DNA of 64,000 bases from Lachnospiraceae bacterium OM04-12BH (GCA_003490145.1 QULQ01000004.1:62001-126000); one strand, 5' to 3'. Positions 44,831 through 54,469 are shown, numbered from the stretch's first letter. Translations and numbers: made by a program. Notes: generated by a model not told the origin, from the letters alone.

Positions 44831-46054
44831 ATGCTTGCAACGTTAATACCTTTATTTGATGAAAATGTAGCTGTAAGGGCATATTCACTGTTTGCCCAGA
44901 AGAGAAATTCCTTTTTGGATCCAGGTTTTCTTGGAACAGCCAGCTATGATGGCATTGGTGTGATTGCCGGTCTTGATATCATTCAGGGAATGGGGATTGA
45001 GACACTGTCTGCAGATAAGGATGTTTTTGTAGAGGTCAATAATATTTCTCTTTTTGCAGACATTAACAGCCAGTGCAGTGTGGATCATGAAAGACTGATC
45101 CTGCTTTGTGACAATACTGTACTACCGGAGAAAATGTACATTGACAGACTGAAGGCACTGAAGGCTGATGGATATCAGCTTGCCATGAAGAAGCTGCCAG
45201 TAGCCAGGTTTGAAATATACAGGGAAGTGCTGAGCCTGATGGATTATATCTTCCTTGACCATAAGAAGATCGATATCAGTAAGGCCAAGATTTATTTCAG
45301 TAAGATATATCCGAATATCAAGCTATGTGCAGTCAATGTCAATACACAGGAAGAGTTTGATACCCTGCGTAAGGATGGAGGGTATACACTGTATGAAGGA
45401 GAGTTCTACCGCATTCCTGTTACCAGAGGTCAGGAAGAGGTTTCTCCTTTGAAGGTGAATTATATTGAACTGCTGAATATAGTCAATGATGATGATTTTG
45501 ACCTGACGAAGGCAGCAGATATTATCGGACGTGATACGGCGCTTGTCATTCTGCTTCTGAAGATGGTAAACAGAATGACAGTGAATTCAGAGATCACCTC
45601 GATCAGGCATGCAGCAGCCATGCTGGGTCAGAAGGAACTGAAGAAGTGGATCAACACAGCAGTGACAAGTGAGCTCTGCGCAGATAAGCCGAATGAAGTG
45701 ACAAGGCTTTCTCTGCTGCGTGCTAAATTTGCGGAGAATCTGGCACCGGCTTTTGAGATGGCAGGACATTCTTCTGAACTGTTCCTGATGGGACTGTTCT
45801 CCGTTCTGGATCTGATTCTGGATAAGCCTATGGATGAGGCACTGGATATGGTCAAGGTATCGAAGAATATCAGAGAGGCTCTGATTGACGATAAGGGAGA
45901 ACTGGCAGAGGTTCTTGACTTCATTGAGCATTATGAAAGAGCATCCTGGCAGGAGGTTTCCAGACAGATGATCCTTCGCAACATTGATATGAATAGTGTA
46001 TACAATGCGTATGTGGATTCTCTGAAGTGGTATCGTGATCTTTTTGCAAAATAA
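44831..46054 (+). CDS. Degenerate EAL plus HDOD domain signalling protein (YuxH type)
   Basis: The 407-residue product resembles YuxH-type proteins. Residues 1-190 have the spacing of an EAL domain (DNTVLPEK, GYQLAMKKLP, YIFLDHKKIDIS), but the Glu-Ala-Leu motif and most metal ligands are absent, so cyclic-di-GMP hydrolysis is unlikely. Residues 205-400 form an HDOD domain (LLKMVNRMTVNSEITSIRHAAAMLG). It probably acts as a nucleotide-responsive scaffold. GGAGGG precedes ATG 44831. It has its own promoter; a 7-bp hairpin AGGCATT/AATGCCT at 46070-46088 follows but lacks a T tract. Confidence 0.8.
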   Translation: MLATLIPLFDENVAVRAYSLFAQKRNSFLDPGFLGTASYDGIGVIAGLDIIQGMGIETLSADKDVFVEVNNISLFADINSQCSVDHERLILLCDNTVLPEKMYIDRLKALKADGYQLAMKKLPVARFEIYREVLSLMDYIFLDHKKIDISKAKIYFSKIYPNIKLCAVNVNTQEEFDTLRKDGGYTLYEGEFYRIPVTRGQEEVSPLKVNYIELLNIVNDDDFDLTKAADIIGRDTALVILLLKMVNRMTVNSEITSIRHAAAMLGQKELKKWINTAVTSELCADKPNEVTRLSLLRAKFAENLAPAFEMAGHSSELFLMGLFSVLDLILDKPMDEALDMVKVSKNIREALIDDKGELAEVLDFIEHYERASWQEVSRQMILRNIDMNSVYNAYVDSLKWYRDLFAK

Positions 46055-46122
46055 AAGAAGCTAACAGACAGGCATTGTAGAAATGCCTAAAAACAGCAAC
46101 TGATTTTAAGGAAATATGCCGA

Positions 46123-46151
46123 TAGAACAAGAATGCAGAATTTGATATAAT
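46123..46151 (+). promoter_or_regulatory. Predicted promoter of the TetR-GH2-GPH-GH36 operon
   Basis: TAGAAC (46123-46128) and TATAAT (46146-46151) are 17 bp apart. Transcription would start near 46158, right at the first inverted repeat of the leader. Confidence 0.6.
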
Positions 46152-46155
46152 ATAG

Positions 46156-46195
46156 AAAACTCGGAAACCGAAATGAGTTTCCGGGTTTTCTTTTT
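46156..46195 (+). terminator. Leader hairpin with T tract (attenuator or operator)
   Basis: AAAACTCGGAAAC (46156-46168) pairs with GTTTCCGGGTTTT (46177-46189), followed by CTTTTT. It stands immediately after the promoter, about 90 bp before the tetR start, so it would end almost every transcript unless relieved. It also places GGAAACC and GTTTCCG half-sites over the start site. Confidence 0.65.
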
Positions 46196-46203
46196 ACCAA
46201 TAA

Positions 46204-46231
46204 GGAAACCATAAAATAAAATCTGGTTTCC
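46204..46231. promoter_or_regulatory. Second GGAAACC/GGTTTCC inverted repeat in the operon leader
   Basis: GGAAACC (46204-46210) and GGTTTCC (46225-46231) form an inverted repeat with a 14-base A/T-rich centre. The same half-sites occur in the preceding hairpin (46163-46169 and 46177-46182). They may be TetR operators, and as RNA they could pair with the earlier arms to break the terminator. Confidence 0.6.
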
Positions 46232-46281
46232 GACAAAAAGGATCTAAACCAAAAGAGGATCAATGACAGGAAGGAAAGCGA

Positions 46282-46860
46282 ATGGAAAAGATTACAGAGA
46301 TACAGGAAAAGATACTGAATGCGGCCATAGCGGAATTTGCAGAAAAAGGACTGAAATTCACCATGAATGACGTGGCAGGGCGTCTTACCATGAGCAAGAA
46401 AACACTGTATACCATTTATGAAAGCAAGGAAGCCATGCTGCTTGCCCTGGCAGATTACTGCTTTCGGGATATTAAACGCAGTGAGCAGGAGATTGTAAAG
46501 GATCCCTCCCTTTCCATCATAGAAAAGATCGAGAAGATAATGGTAGTGCTTCCTGAGAAATATCAGAATATCGGACTGAGCAATCTGTATCAGTTAAAGG
46601 AAAAATACCCTCATGTTTACCGGAGCGTGGAGCAGTATCTGGATACGGACTGGGATGCAACGATCTCACTGATCGAGCAGGGGATTGATAGAGGAGAGGT
46701 AAGACCGGTGTCCATACCGATTATCAAGAGTATGCTGGAAGGGACGATCAGCCATTTCTTTGCCAGCAATGTACTGATAGAAAGCGGGATCAGCTATGAA
46801 GAAGCACTGCAGGAAATGATACAGGTACTGATCCATGGCATGAAGGAGGAAAGGCAATGA
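46282..46860 (+). CDS. TetR-family transcriptional regulator
   Basis: The 192-residue product has an N-terminal TetR helix-turn-helix (ILNAAIAEFAEKGLKFTMND, then SKKTLYTIYESKEAML). A helical ligand-binding domain without recognisable specificity follows. AGGAAAG precedes ATG 46282. Its stop overlaps the start of the glycosidase gene by 4 bp, so the regulator is the first gene of a sugar-use operon and probably autoregulates it through the GGAAACC repeats. TetR control of galactoside operons is less common than LacI or AraC control. Confidence 0.88.
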   Translation: MEKITEIQEKILNAAIAEFAEKGLKFTMNDVAGRLTMSKKTLYTIYESKEAMLLALADYCFRDIKRSEQEIVKDPSLSIIEKIEKIMVVLPEKYQNIGLSNLYQLKEKYPHVYRSVEQYLDTDWDATISLIEQGIDRGEVRPVSIPIIKSMLEGTISHFFASNVLIESGISYEEALQEMIQVLIHGMKEERQ

Positions 46861-49328
46861 ACAGAAACAGGGAAAACAGGATCTACTGGAACAGAGGATG
46901 GACTTTTTTTGAAGAATATACTCCAGCTTTGTGTGAAAAGGAAACAGCTGGATTTCCGGAAGGGACAGAGGTAGAACTGCCACATACAGCTGCTGTCACA
47001 CCGCTTCATTATTTTGACGAAAGCATCTACCAGAAGCACTGTGCGTACAGAAAATGCTTTGTGCCGGAAAAGGACTGGGAAGGAAAACGGATCTTTCTGA
47101 ATATCGAAGCGGCAGGTCACAGTGCCAGAGTTTATCTGAACGGTGTTCTGCTGACGGAGCATTTTTGTGGCTACACAGCATTTAGGGCAGAGCTGACGGC
47201 AGGAATCCGTCAGGGAATGGAAAATGTCCTTCTGATCGAGGTGGACAGCAGGGAGAGCCAGGATCTGCCGCCCTTTGGAAGGGCTATTGATTATATGACC
47301 TTTGGCGGACTATATCGGGAAGTTTATCTGGATATCAGAGAAAAGTATTGTATCACAGATGTGTTTGCCAGAACAGAAAAGGTAATGGAAGAAAAGCCGG
47401 TACTTTCCAGTGAGATCACACTGGATACAGGGGAGGAGATCCGGCGGATTTCTCAGGATAACTGGGAGGACTGGCAGGAAAAGCTGCAGACAGAAGGACT
47501 TATGATCAGACAGAGCCTTCTTTTTACAGAGCAGACAGAGGAAGGACCGACATCCGGTATTTACCTGCTTACGAAAAATGAGCTCGTACATGAGGTAGAA
47601 GGGGTGAAGCTGTGGTCTCCTGAAGATCCGTTCCTTTATCTTTTCAGGACAGAACTCTATCGGGAAGGAAAGCTGCTTGACACCTATGATGTCCGGATCG
47701 GCTTCCGGGAAGCTGAGTTTCGGAAGGATGGATTTTATCTGAATGGCAAGAAACTGAAGATCAGAGGATTAAACAGGCACCAGAGCTATCCCTATGTGGG
47801 ATATGCAATGCCGGCTTCCATGCAGAGACAGGATGCGGATATTTTGAAACAGGAGCTTTCAGTGAATGCTGTCAGAACCTCCCACTATCCCCAGTCACAG
47901 CATTTCATTGACAGATGCGATGAGATCGGTCTGTTGGTATTTACAGAAATTCCGGGCTGGCAGTATGTGGGAGGAGAGAAATGGCAGGAGCAGGCTGTGA
48001 AGAATACAGAAGAAATGATATTGCAGTACCGGAATCACCCTTCCATTATTCTGTGGGGCGTGCGGATCAATGAATCGGAGGACAATGATCCTTTTTACCA
48101 CCGGACCAATGAGACAGCACATCGCCTGGATCCTGGAAGGCAGACCAGTGGAGTAAGATATCTGCAGAAAAGCTCTCTGCTTGAGGACGTCTATGCCTTC
48201 AATGACTTTTCGCATGAAGGGAACAACAGAGGCTGCAGGAAAAAGAAGGCAGTAACACCGGATCCTGAAAAAGGATATCTGATCAGTGAATACAATGGAC
48301 ATATGTATCCGACCAAAACCTTTGACAGTGAGGGACACAGGACAGAGCATATGCTGCGTCATGCCAGAGTCATGGATGCCTATTATGGGGAAGAGGATAT
48401 TGCCGGGGGCTTTGGATGGTGCATGTTCGATTACAATACCCACAAGGACTTCGGCAGTGGTGACAGGATCTGTTACCACGGTGTCATGGATGCCTTCCGG
48501 AATCCCAAGCTTGCTGCAGCATTTTACCAGAGCCAGGGGGAAGAAGAGACGGTACTTAAGATATCTTCTTCCATGGATATCGGTGAATATCCCGCCAGCC
48601 TGATCCGAAATGTGTATGCAGTGACCAATGCAGACAGCATCCGGGTATATAAAAATGAGGAGCTGGTTGGGACCTTTGAAACAAAAGATTCCCCCTTCCA
48701 AAATCTTCCGCACGGGCCGGTTCTTCTGGATGATTTCATAGGAGATCTGCTGGAAAAGAAGGAAGGCTTTTCGAAGGGAAAGGCAGCGGATGTGAAGAAA
48801 GTGCTGCTTTCCATTGCGAAAAACGGACTAAACCATATTCCATTTGGAACGATCCTGATGGCACTCAAGTGTGTGCTGTTTCGGGGAATGAAGATGCAGG
48901 ATGCGGTAGAACTTTATAATAAATATATTGGAAACTGGGGCGGTATCGCGACAGAATATCGTTTTGAAGCAGTGAAGGATGGTGTGGTCGTTTTCACAGT
49001 GCGGAAAGGACCGGCGAGACAGCCTCATCTCAAGACCAGAGTATCAGACAATCATCTGGTGATCGGAGATACCTATGATGTGGCAGAGATCAGGCTGATG
49101 GCAGAAAGTGAGTATGGAGATACGTTATGCTTCTGTCAGGAAGCACTGAAACTGCGCACAGAAGGCCCAATAGCACTGATCGGACCGGAGATGATCAGTT
49201 TAAATGGAGGTATGGGCGGTGTCTATGTCAGAACGACAGGTGAAGAGGGCAGAGCTGTGCTTATATTGAGCAGCGGGCTGTTCGGAGAAATGCGGATTGA
49301 TTTTACAGTAGAGAAGGAGGTATTGTAA
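46857..49328 (+). CDS. Glycoside hydrolase family 2 enzyme (beta-galactosidase/beta-glucuronidase type)
   Basis: The 823-residue cytoplasmic enzyme has the GH2 layout: sugar-binding jelly roll (about 10-170, with GLYREVYLDI), immunoglobulin-like domain, and a TIM barrel from about 290 (LKIRGLNRHQSYP). The acid/base is Glu406 in RINES and the nucleophile is Glu478 in ISEYNGH. The C-terminal part includes a helical insert near residues 620-690 (KNGLNHIPFGTILMALKCVL) that is unusual for the family. There is no signal peptide, so it acts on imported oligosaccharide. Neighbouring GPH transporter and alpha-galactosidase genes suggest galactosides as substrates; exact linkage is unknown. Confidence 0.87.
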   Translation: MNRNRENRIYWNRGWTFFEEYTPALCEKETAGFPEGTEVELPHTAAVTPLHYFDESIYQKHCAYRKCFVPEKDWEGKRIFLNIEAAGHSARVYLNGVLLTEHFCGYTAFRAELTAGIRQGMENVLLIEVDSRESQDLPPFGRAIDYMTFGGLYREVYLDIREKYCITDVFARTEKVMEEKPVLSSEITLDTGEEIRRISQDNWEDWQEKLQTEGLMIRQSLLFTEQTEEGPTSGIYLLTKNELVHEVEGVKLWSPEDPFLYLFRTELYREGKLLDTYDVRIGFREAEFRKDGFYLNGKKLKIRGLNRHQSYPYVGYAMPASMQRQDADILKQELSVNAVRTSHYPQSQHFIDRCDEIGLLVFTEIPGWQYVGGEKWQEQAVKNTEEMILQYRNHPSIILWGVRINESEDNDPFYHRTNETAHRLDPGRQTSGVRYLQKSSLLEDVYAFNDFSHEGNNRGCRKKKAVTPDPEKGYLISEYNGHMYPTKTFDSEGHRTEHMLRHARVMDAYYGEEDIAGGFGWCMFDYNTHKDFGSGDRICYHGVMDAFRNPKLAAAFYQSQGEEETVLKISSSMDIGEYPASLIRNVYAVTNADSIRVYKNEELVGTFETKDSPFQNLPHGPVLLDDFIGDLLEKKEGFSKGKAADVKKVLLSIAKNGLNHIPFGTILMALKCVLFRGMKMQDAVELYNKYIGNWGGIATEYRFEAVKDGVVVFTVRKGPARQPHLKTRVSDNHLVIGDTYDVAEIRLMAESEYGDTLCFCQEALKLRTEGPIALIGPEMISLNGGMGGVYVRTTGEEGRAVLILSSGLFGEMRIDFTVEKEVL

Positions 49329-50737
49329 TGAAGCTTTCAAAAAAGGAAACGATTTCTTATGGACTTGGTGCAGTAGGCAAGGATATGGTGTATATGCTGT
49401 CTGCCAGCTACGTGCTTTATTATTATCAGGATATCCTGGGTGTCAGTGCCTTTGCCATGGGGGTGATTCTGATGGCAGCCCGTATCTTTGATGCCTTTAA
49501 CGATCCGGTCATGGGTGTGATCGTGGCAAAGACCAGAACCAGATGGGGACGGTTCAGACCCTGGCTGCTGATTGGTACCTGCCTGAATGCGGTAGTACTG
49601 TATCTGATGTTCGCAGCACCGCCCGCTCTTTCCGGAAACGGACTGATCGCCTATGCAGCTGTATTTTATATCCTCTGGGGTGTGACATATACCATGATGG
49701 ATATTCCCTTCTGGTCTATGATCCCTGCCTTTACAGAGGGAGGAAAGGAAAGAGAGAACCTGACGACCATAGCACGTTCCTGTGCTGGTGTTGGCTCGGC
49801 ACTGATTACAGTGGTTACTATGATCTGTGTGCCGCTGCTTGGAAGAATCGGACATTCTCATATGACAGAAAGAGAGATTGAACGGTACGGTTTCCAGTGG
49901 TTCGCCCTTGTGGTCTCGATCCTTTTTGTTGTACTTTTGGTTCTTACCTGTATCAATATCAAAGAAAAATCAACAGTGGATATGGAAGCTCCTTCTATTG
50001 GGCAGATGTTCCAGGCACTGATTAAAAATGACCAGGCAATGACGGTAGTGATCACGATTGTACTGATCAACTGTTCCTTGTATATTACCTCCAATCTGCT
50101 GATCTATTTCTTTAAATATGATATCGGTGGTGCAAACTGGAATGCAGGTTATGTGCTGTTTAATACCTTTGGTGGTGGTGTGCAGATCCTGTCCATGATG
50201 CTGTTTTATCCGCTGCTCCGGAAGTTGTTCAGTGCACTGCAGGTGTTTTATGTGAGCTTTGTGATGGCTGTAGGCGGCTATGCTGTATTGCTTATCCAGA
50301 TGTTTATGGGAGTCAGAAATGTGTATCTTCTGCTGATTCCCGGGTTCTTTGTATTTATGGCCTTTGGTATGCTGACCGTGCTTACAACGGTATTTCTTGC
50401 CAATACAGTAGATTATGGGGAACTGAAAAACAGCAGAAGAGATGAAAGTGTGATCTTTTCCATGCAGACCTTTGTGGTAAAGCTGGCAAGTGGTGTGGCG
50501 GCTATGATTGCATCCATCTGCCTCAGCATCAGCCATATCAGTCAGGATACCTCGGCAGCAGAGGCAGCTGCAGCAGGTGCGTCTTCTGTGGCGGTTCTCA
50601 GGATGACAATGACAGTGCTTCCGATTGCTGGTCTTTTGATAGCAGTTTTTATCTTTACCAGAAAATATATGCTGACTGATGAGAAGCTTAGAGAGATCAC
50701 AGAAGAGCTGCAGAGAAGGAAAGGTGATATACGATGA
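49328..50737 (+). CDS. GPH-family sugar cation symporter (melibiose carrier type)
   Basis: This 469-residue membrane protein of the glycoside-pentoside-hexuronide family has twelve hydrophobic segments. Family signatures include ISYGLGAVGKDMVY at the start, the DAFNDPVMG motif with the cation-site Asp residues, RTRWGRFRPWL, and DYGELKNSRRDES. It imports sugars with Na+ or H+. The ATG overlaps the GH2 stop by one base, and its own stop overlaps the next start by 4 bp. It is therefore the likely uptake route for the substrate of the flanking glycosidases. Confidence 0.9.
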   Translation: MKLSKKETISYGLGAVGKDMVYMLSASYVLYYYQDILGVSAFAMGVILMAARIFDAFNDPVMGVIVAKTRTRWGRFRPWLLIGTCLNAVVLYLMFAAPPALSGNGLIAYAAVFYILWGVTYTMMDIPFWSMIPAFTEGGKERENLTTIARSCAGVGSALITVVTMICVPLLGRIGHSHMTEREIERYGFQWFALVVSILFVVLLVLTCINIKEKSTVDMEAPSIGQMFQALIKNDQAMTVVITIVLINCSLYITSNLLIYFFKYDIGGANWNAGYVLFNTFGGGVQILSMMLFYPLLRKLFSALQVFYVSFVMAVGGYAVLLIQMFMGVRNVYLLLIPGFFVFMAFGMLTVLTTVFLANTVDYGELKNSRRDESVIFSMQTFVVKLASGVAAMIASICLSISHISQDTSAAEAAAAGASSVAVLRMTMTVLPIAGLLIAVFIFTRKYMLTDEKLREITEELQRRKGDIR

Positions 50738-53157
50738 TCACAGAAAATAATGGAAGATTTTTGATTGAAACAGACCATACCAGCTATCTGTTTTATGTAG
50801 ATCCGGCAGGATTTCTGACGCATCTCTATTATGGGGAAAAGCTGTTTCTGACGGAGGACGGGATAGATGCCATGATCCCGGTGATATCCAATCAGAACGG
50901 CTGCAGTATCATCGCTGACCAAAAGGAAAGTACGGTTTCTCTGGATGACTGGTGCCAGGAAGCTTCCTCCCGTGGAAGGGGAGATCTGGGACAACCCATG
51001 ATCGAGCTTGTGTATGCGGATGGAAGCAGGAGCAGTGATTTCCGGTTTGAAAGCTTCCGGATAGAAAGGATAAAGGAACAGCCGGATGGTCTGCCTGGGG
51101 CATACAAAGAGGAGGAACAGGAGGGCAGCTCCCTGGTTATTGTTCTGCGGGATCAGAAAAGCCGGACAGTACTGGAGCTGGTTTACAGTGTCTTTGAAGA
51201 GTGCGACTGTATCACCCGCTTTGCCAGAGTGAGGAATGAAGGAGAAGAGCCGGTGCGTATTCTCCGGCTGATGAGTACACAGCTTGATGTGAGGACAGAT
51301 GGACAGCAGAAGATCTTAAGCTTTTCCGGAGAATGGGCGAGAGAGATGGAGCCTGTGGAAACTATCCTGTCCGCATCAAGGTTTACGGTGGAATCCGGTG
51401 GCGGTACTTCTTCAAACAAAGCCAACCCTTTCATAATTTTTGGAGAAACAGAACTTTCCGAAACCTATGGACAGTGTTATGGATTTAACCTGCTTTATTC
51501 TGGAAACCACCAGGAAACACTGGAGATCGGCGGGCATGGAAGGGCACGTTTCCTTTCCGGGATCCATCCTGAATTTCTGGAAATCACCCTGCAGCCTTTA
51601 GAGAGCTTCTGCAGTCCTGAGGCGGTACAGACGTTTTCGGACGGCGGCTATCAGCAGATCAGTCTCCATATGCATGCCTTTGTCAGGGAGCATATTGTCA
51701 GGGGATACTGGAAAAAAAAGGAGCGTCCGATCCTCATTAATTCATGGGAAGCCATGTATTTTGATGTGAGGGAGAAAAAGGTACTGAAGCTGGCGAAAGA
51801 GGCGGCAAAAGCGGGAATTGAACTGTTTGTACTGGATGATGGATGGTTTGGAAAGAGAAATTCTGACAAAGAAGCGCTTGGCGACTGGAAAGACAATACC
51901 GAAAAGCTTCCAGGTGGGCTTGCCAGACTTTCCGAGAGGATTCATGCCATGGGCATGAAGTTTGGGATCTGGGTAGAGCCGGAGATGGTCAGTGAAAATT
52001 CAGAGCTGTACAGAGCACATCCGGACTATGCAGTGACAGTTCCCGGTACTGAACCGGCGAGGGGAAGAAATCAGCTTCTCCTTGATCTGACGAGGGAAGA
52101 GGTACAGGAATATCTGATCCGGGAAATGACAGGGGTATTCACGAGAAGCAGGGCTGATTATGTGAAATGGGACATGAACCGGAACTTTTCCGATTATTAC
52201 AGTCAGGCATTGCCGGCAGAGGAGCAGGGCATCTTTGCCCATCGGTACGTGCTTGGACTTTACCGGGTGATCCGGGAGCTGACAGAGCGTTTCCCCAAGA
52301 TCCTCTTTGAAGGCTGTGCTTCTGGCGGCAACCGGTTTGATCTTGGCATGCTTTGCTATATGCCACAGATCTGGGCCAGTGACTGTACGGATGCACTGCA
52401 GCGGGCCAGGATCCAGAATGGCTACAGCTACGGCTATCCCCAATCGGTACTGGGAGCTCATGTATCGGCAAGTCCAAATCATCAGACTCTTCGAAGAATC
52501 CCTCTGGAGAGCCGGTTTGCCATAGCGTGTGCAGGAGTTCTTGGATATGAGTGTAACTTAAGTGACCTGTCCGCAGGAGAACTTGCTGAAATCAGGGAAG
52601 AAGTAAAGCTTTATAAGGAATGGAGAGAGGTCCTGCAGTTTGGACAGTTCTACCGGCTTAAGGGGCATGCGGCAAAGGGAAGGTTTGATACGGAGGCTGT
52701 GAGATGGAATGTTGTGAGCCTGGATGGAACAAGGGCAGTCGGGATCACGCTCCAGAATCAGGTGCTCCCCAATTATTCCCACAGATATCTGAAGACCAGG
52801 GGACTTTTGGAGGACAGAATATATCATGTTTATAACAGAAGCCTTAAATATGATATCCGGAGAATGGGGGATCTGATCAATACCGTATCACCCATTCCGG
52901 TGAAACAGGATTCTCTGCTTCATGGGGCGTTATCTCATCTGGTACAGCTTGATGGAGAAAAGGAAGACCATATCGTGACAGGAAGTATCCTGAACAAAGC
53001 GGGGATTCCTCTTGCCAGTGGATATCAGGGAACTGGCTTTGAAGGAAATACGGCTTTTTATCAGGATTATGATGCACGTATTTTCCTGATAGAGGAGGCA
53101 GCGCTTGCAGAAGGAACAGGGATCAGAGAGGCTGTTTCCCGATCCGGCGGTAAATAA
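50734..53157 (+). CDS. Alpha-galactosidase, glycoside hydrolase family 36
   Basis: The 807-residue enzyme hydrolyses alpha-1,6-galactosides such as melibiose and raffinose. The N-terminal beta-supersandwich (about 1-320) precedes a TIM barrel with WEAMYFD and FVLDDGWFGKR. The nucleophile is Asp480 in KWDMNR and the acid/base is Asp550 in WASDCTDA. CASGG (in EGCASGGNRFD) is also conserved. No signal peptide is present, so it is cytoplasmic. It is the last gene of the operon; its last 35 bp overlap the 3' end of a convergent MATE gene and no terminator separates them. Confidence 0.93.
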   Translation: MITENNGRFLIETDHTSYLFYVDPAGFLTHLYYGEKLFLTEDGIDAMIPVISNQNGCSIIADQKESTVSLDDWCQEASSRGRGDLGQPMIELVYADGSRSSDFRFESFRIERIKEQPDGLPGAYKEEEQEGSSLVIVLRDQKSRTVLELVYSVFEECDCITRFARVRNEGEEPVRILRLMSTQLDVRTDGQQKILSFSGEWAREMEPVETILSASRFTVESGGGTSSNKANPFIIFGETELSETYGQCYGFNLLYSGNHQETLEIGGHGRARFLSGIHPEFLEITLQPLESFCSPEAVQTFSDGGYQQISLHMHAFVREHIVRGYWKKKERPILINSWEAMYFDVREKKVLKLAKEAAKAGIELFVLDDGWFGKRNSDKEALGDWKDNTEKLPGGLARLSERIHAMGMKFGIWVEPEMVSENSELYRAHPDYAVTVPGTEPARGRNQLLLDLTREEVQEYLIREMTGVFTRSRADYVKWDMNRNFSDYYSQALPAEEQGIFAHRYVLGLYRVIRELTERFPKILFEGCASGGNRFDLGMLCYMPQIWASDCTDALQRARIQNGYSYGYPQSVLGAHVSASPNHQTLRRIPLESRFAIACAGVLGYECNLSDLSAGELAEIREEVKLYKEWREVLQFGQFYRLKGHAAKGRFDTEAVRWNVVSLDGTRAVGITLQNQVLPNYSHRYLKTRGLLEDRIYHVYNRSLKYDIRRMGDLINTVSPIPVKQDSLLHGALSHLVQLDGEKEDHIVTGSILNKAGIPLASGYQGTGFEGNTAFYQDYDARIFLIEEAALAEGTGIREAVSRSGGK

Positions 53158-54469
53158 TAACAAAATAAATGATCTGTGCCAGTGCAGTGATGCTCCAGGA
53201 AAATGCATAGAGCAGATACAGGGACTGGATCGTATGAAAATAGGCGAATATGGTGTAGATCCATATGATACGGAATACACAGGAGCCAAGGATGACCATA
53301 ACGGTAGGAACGATCGTTTTGCCAAGTCCTCTGGAAGCTGCAATGGTACAGTCCATGAATGCAGAAATGCTGTAGGAAAGCGCCATGACGGAAAGCCGGA
53401 TGATTCCTGCATCTACAACCTCGCGGTCGTTGGTAAACAGGGACAGGAAAGGATAGCGGAAGAGATAAAGGGCACATCCCAGAACAAGACCGATCATAAA
53501 GGAATAGAACAGGGAGATGAAGTAACTTTTCAGAACCCTGTCCTTTTTCTGTGCTCCATAGTTCTGGGCAATGAAGCTGGCACAGGCGGTATAAATAGCA
53601 GCCATCAGATCATAGAGCAGGGGATCTGCATTCTGGGCAGCGGAATTGCCCTCCACCATGATATGGTCGAAGGAGTTGACGCCGGTCTGGACAAAAAGAT
53701 TGGCAATTGCAAAGATCGTATTCTGAAAGGCAGAAGGTACACTGATGGACAGAATACGCCTCACCTTATTCCTAGTCATATGAAGGGCAGACAGGGTGAT
53801 GCCAAAGCTGCTGTCCGTTTTCAGGAGCAGTCGCAGGATCAGCAGGGCAGAAATATACTGGGAGCTGATGCTGGCGATCGCAACACCAGCTACGTCCAGC
53901 TTACATACGATGACAAAAAACAGATTCAGGATCACATTGAGGATCCCGGCAAAGGTCAGATAATATAAGGGGCGTCTGGTATCGCCTGCAGCACTCAGCA
54001 CCGCATTGCCAAAGTTGTACATGGCGAGAGCTGGCATGCCAAGTAGATAGATCCTAAGGTACAGGACAGCACCGTTTATCAGTTCGTCCTTGGTATTGAT
54101 GAGTCTGAGCACCTGAGGGGTAAACAGGATGCCGAAGATCATGAGGAGCATGCCGAGGATAAAGCTTAAGATGGCTGCAGTATGTACTGTTTCAGTCAGG
54201 TCTCTGTCACTCCTAGAGCCGATATAAAGAGCAGTCAGGGCATTGATACCGCCGGCAAAGCCGATCAGAAGCCCGGTAAAAAGAGTGACAAGGATACTGG
54301 TTGATCCTACAGAACCAAGCGCAAGTGATCCTGCAAATTTACCGACAACCGCAATGTCTGACATATTGAAAAGCACCTGAAGGATATTGGAAAACATCAG
54401 GGGAATGCTGAATATAGCGATCTTTTTAAAGAGAGAACCTTCACAAAGGTTCATTTCATACTTTTTCAT
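53123..54469 (-). CDS. MATE-family efflux transporter
   Basis: The 448-residue membrane protein has twelve hydrophobic segments and MATE stretches (IAIFSIPLMFSNILQVLFNM, SDIAVVGKFAGSLALGSVG, AAGDTRRPLYYL). It resembles the DinF/NorM-like multidrug exporters frequent in Clostridia. It is transcribed towards the alpha-galactosidase gene and overlaps it by 35 bp. The start at 54469 gives MKKYEMNLCEGSLFKK, with an AGGT-containing weak ribosome binding site upstream on that strand. Substrate unknown. Confidence 0.88.
   Translation of the reverse strand: MKKYEMNLCEGSLFKKIAIFSIPLMFSNILQVLFNMSDIAVVGKFAGSLALGSVGSTSILVTLFTGLLIGFAGGINALTALYIGSRSDRDLTETVHTAAILSFILGMLLMIFGILFTPQVLRLINTKDELINGAVLYLRIYLLGMPALAMYNFGNAVLSAAGDTRRPLYYLTFAGILNVILNLFFVIVCKLDVAGVAIASISSQYISALLILRLLLKTDSSFGITLSALHMTRNKVRRILSISVPSAFQNTIFAIANLFVQTGVNSFDHIMVEGNSAAQNADPLLYDLMAAIYTACASFIAQNYGAQKKDRVLKSYFISLFYSFMIGLVLGCALYLFRYPFLSLFTNDREVVDAGIIRLSVMALSYSISAFMDCTIAASRGLGKTIVPTVMVILGSCVFRIIWIYTIFAYFHTIQSLYLLYAFSWSITALAQIIYFVIIYRRIGKQPL

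Noticed and set aside
44831-45400. Active cyclic-di-GMP phosphodiesterase domain
   Set aside because: The Glu-Ala-Leu motif and key metal ligands are missing, so only a degenerate EAL fold is supported.
53105-53968. Long plus-strand open frame opposite the MATE gene
   Set aside because: The encoded sequence is hydrophilic and low-quality, while the minus strand encodes a full MATE transporter over the same bases.
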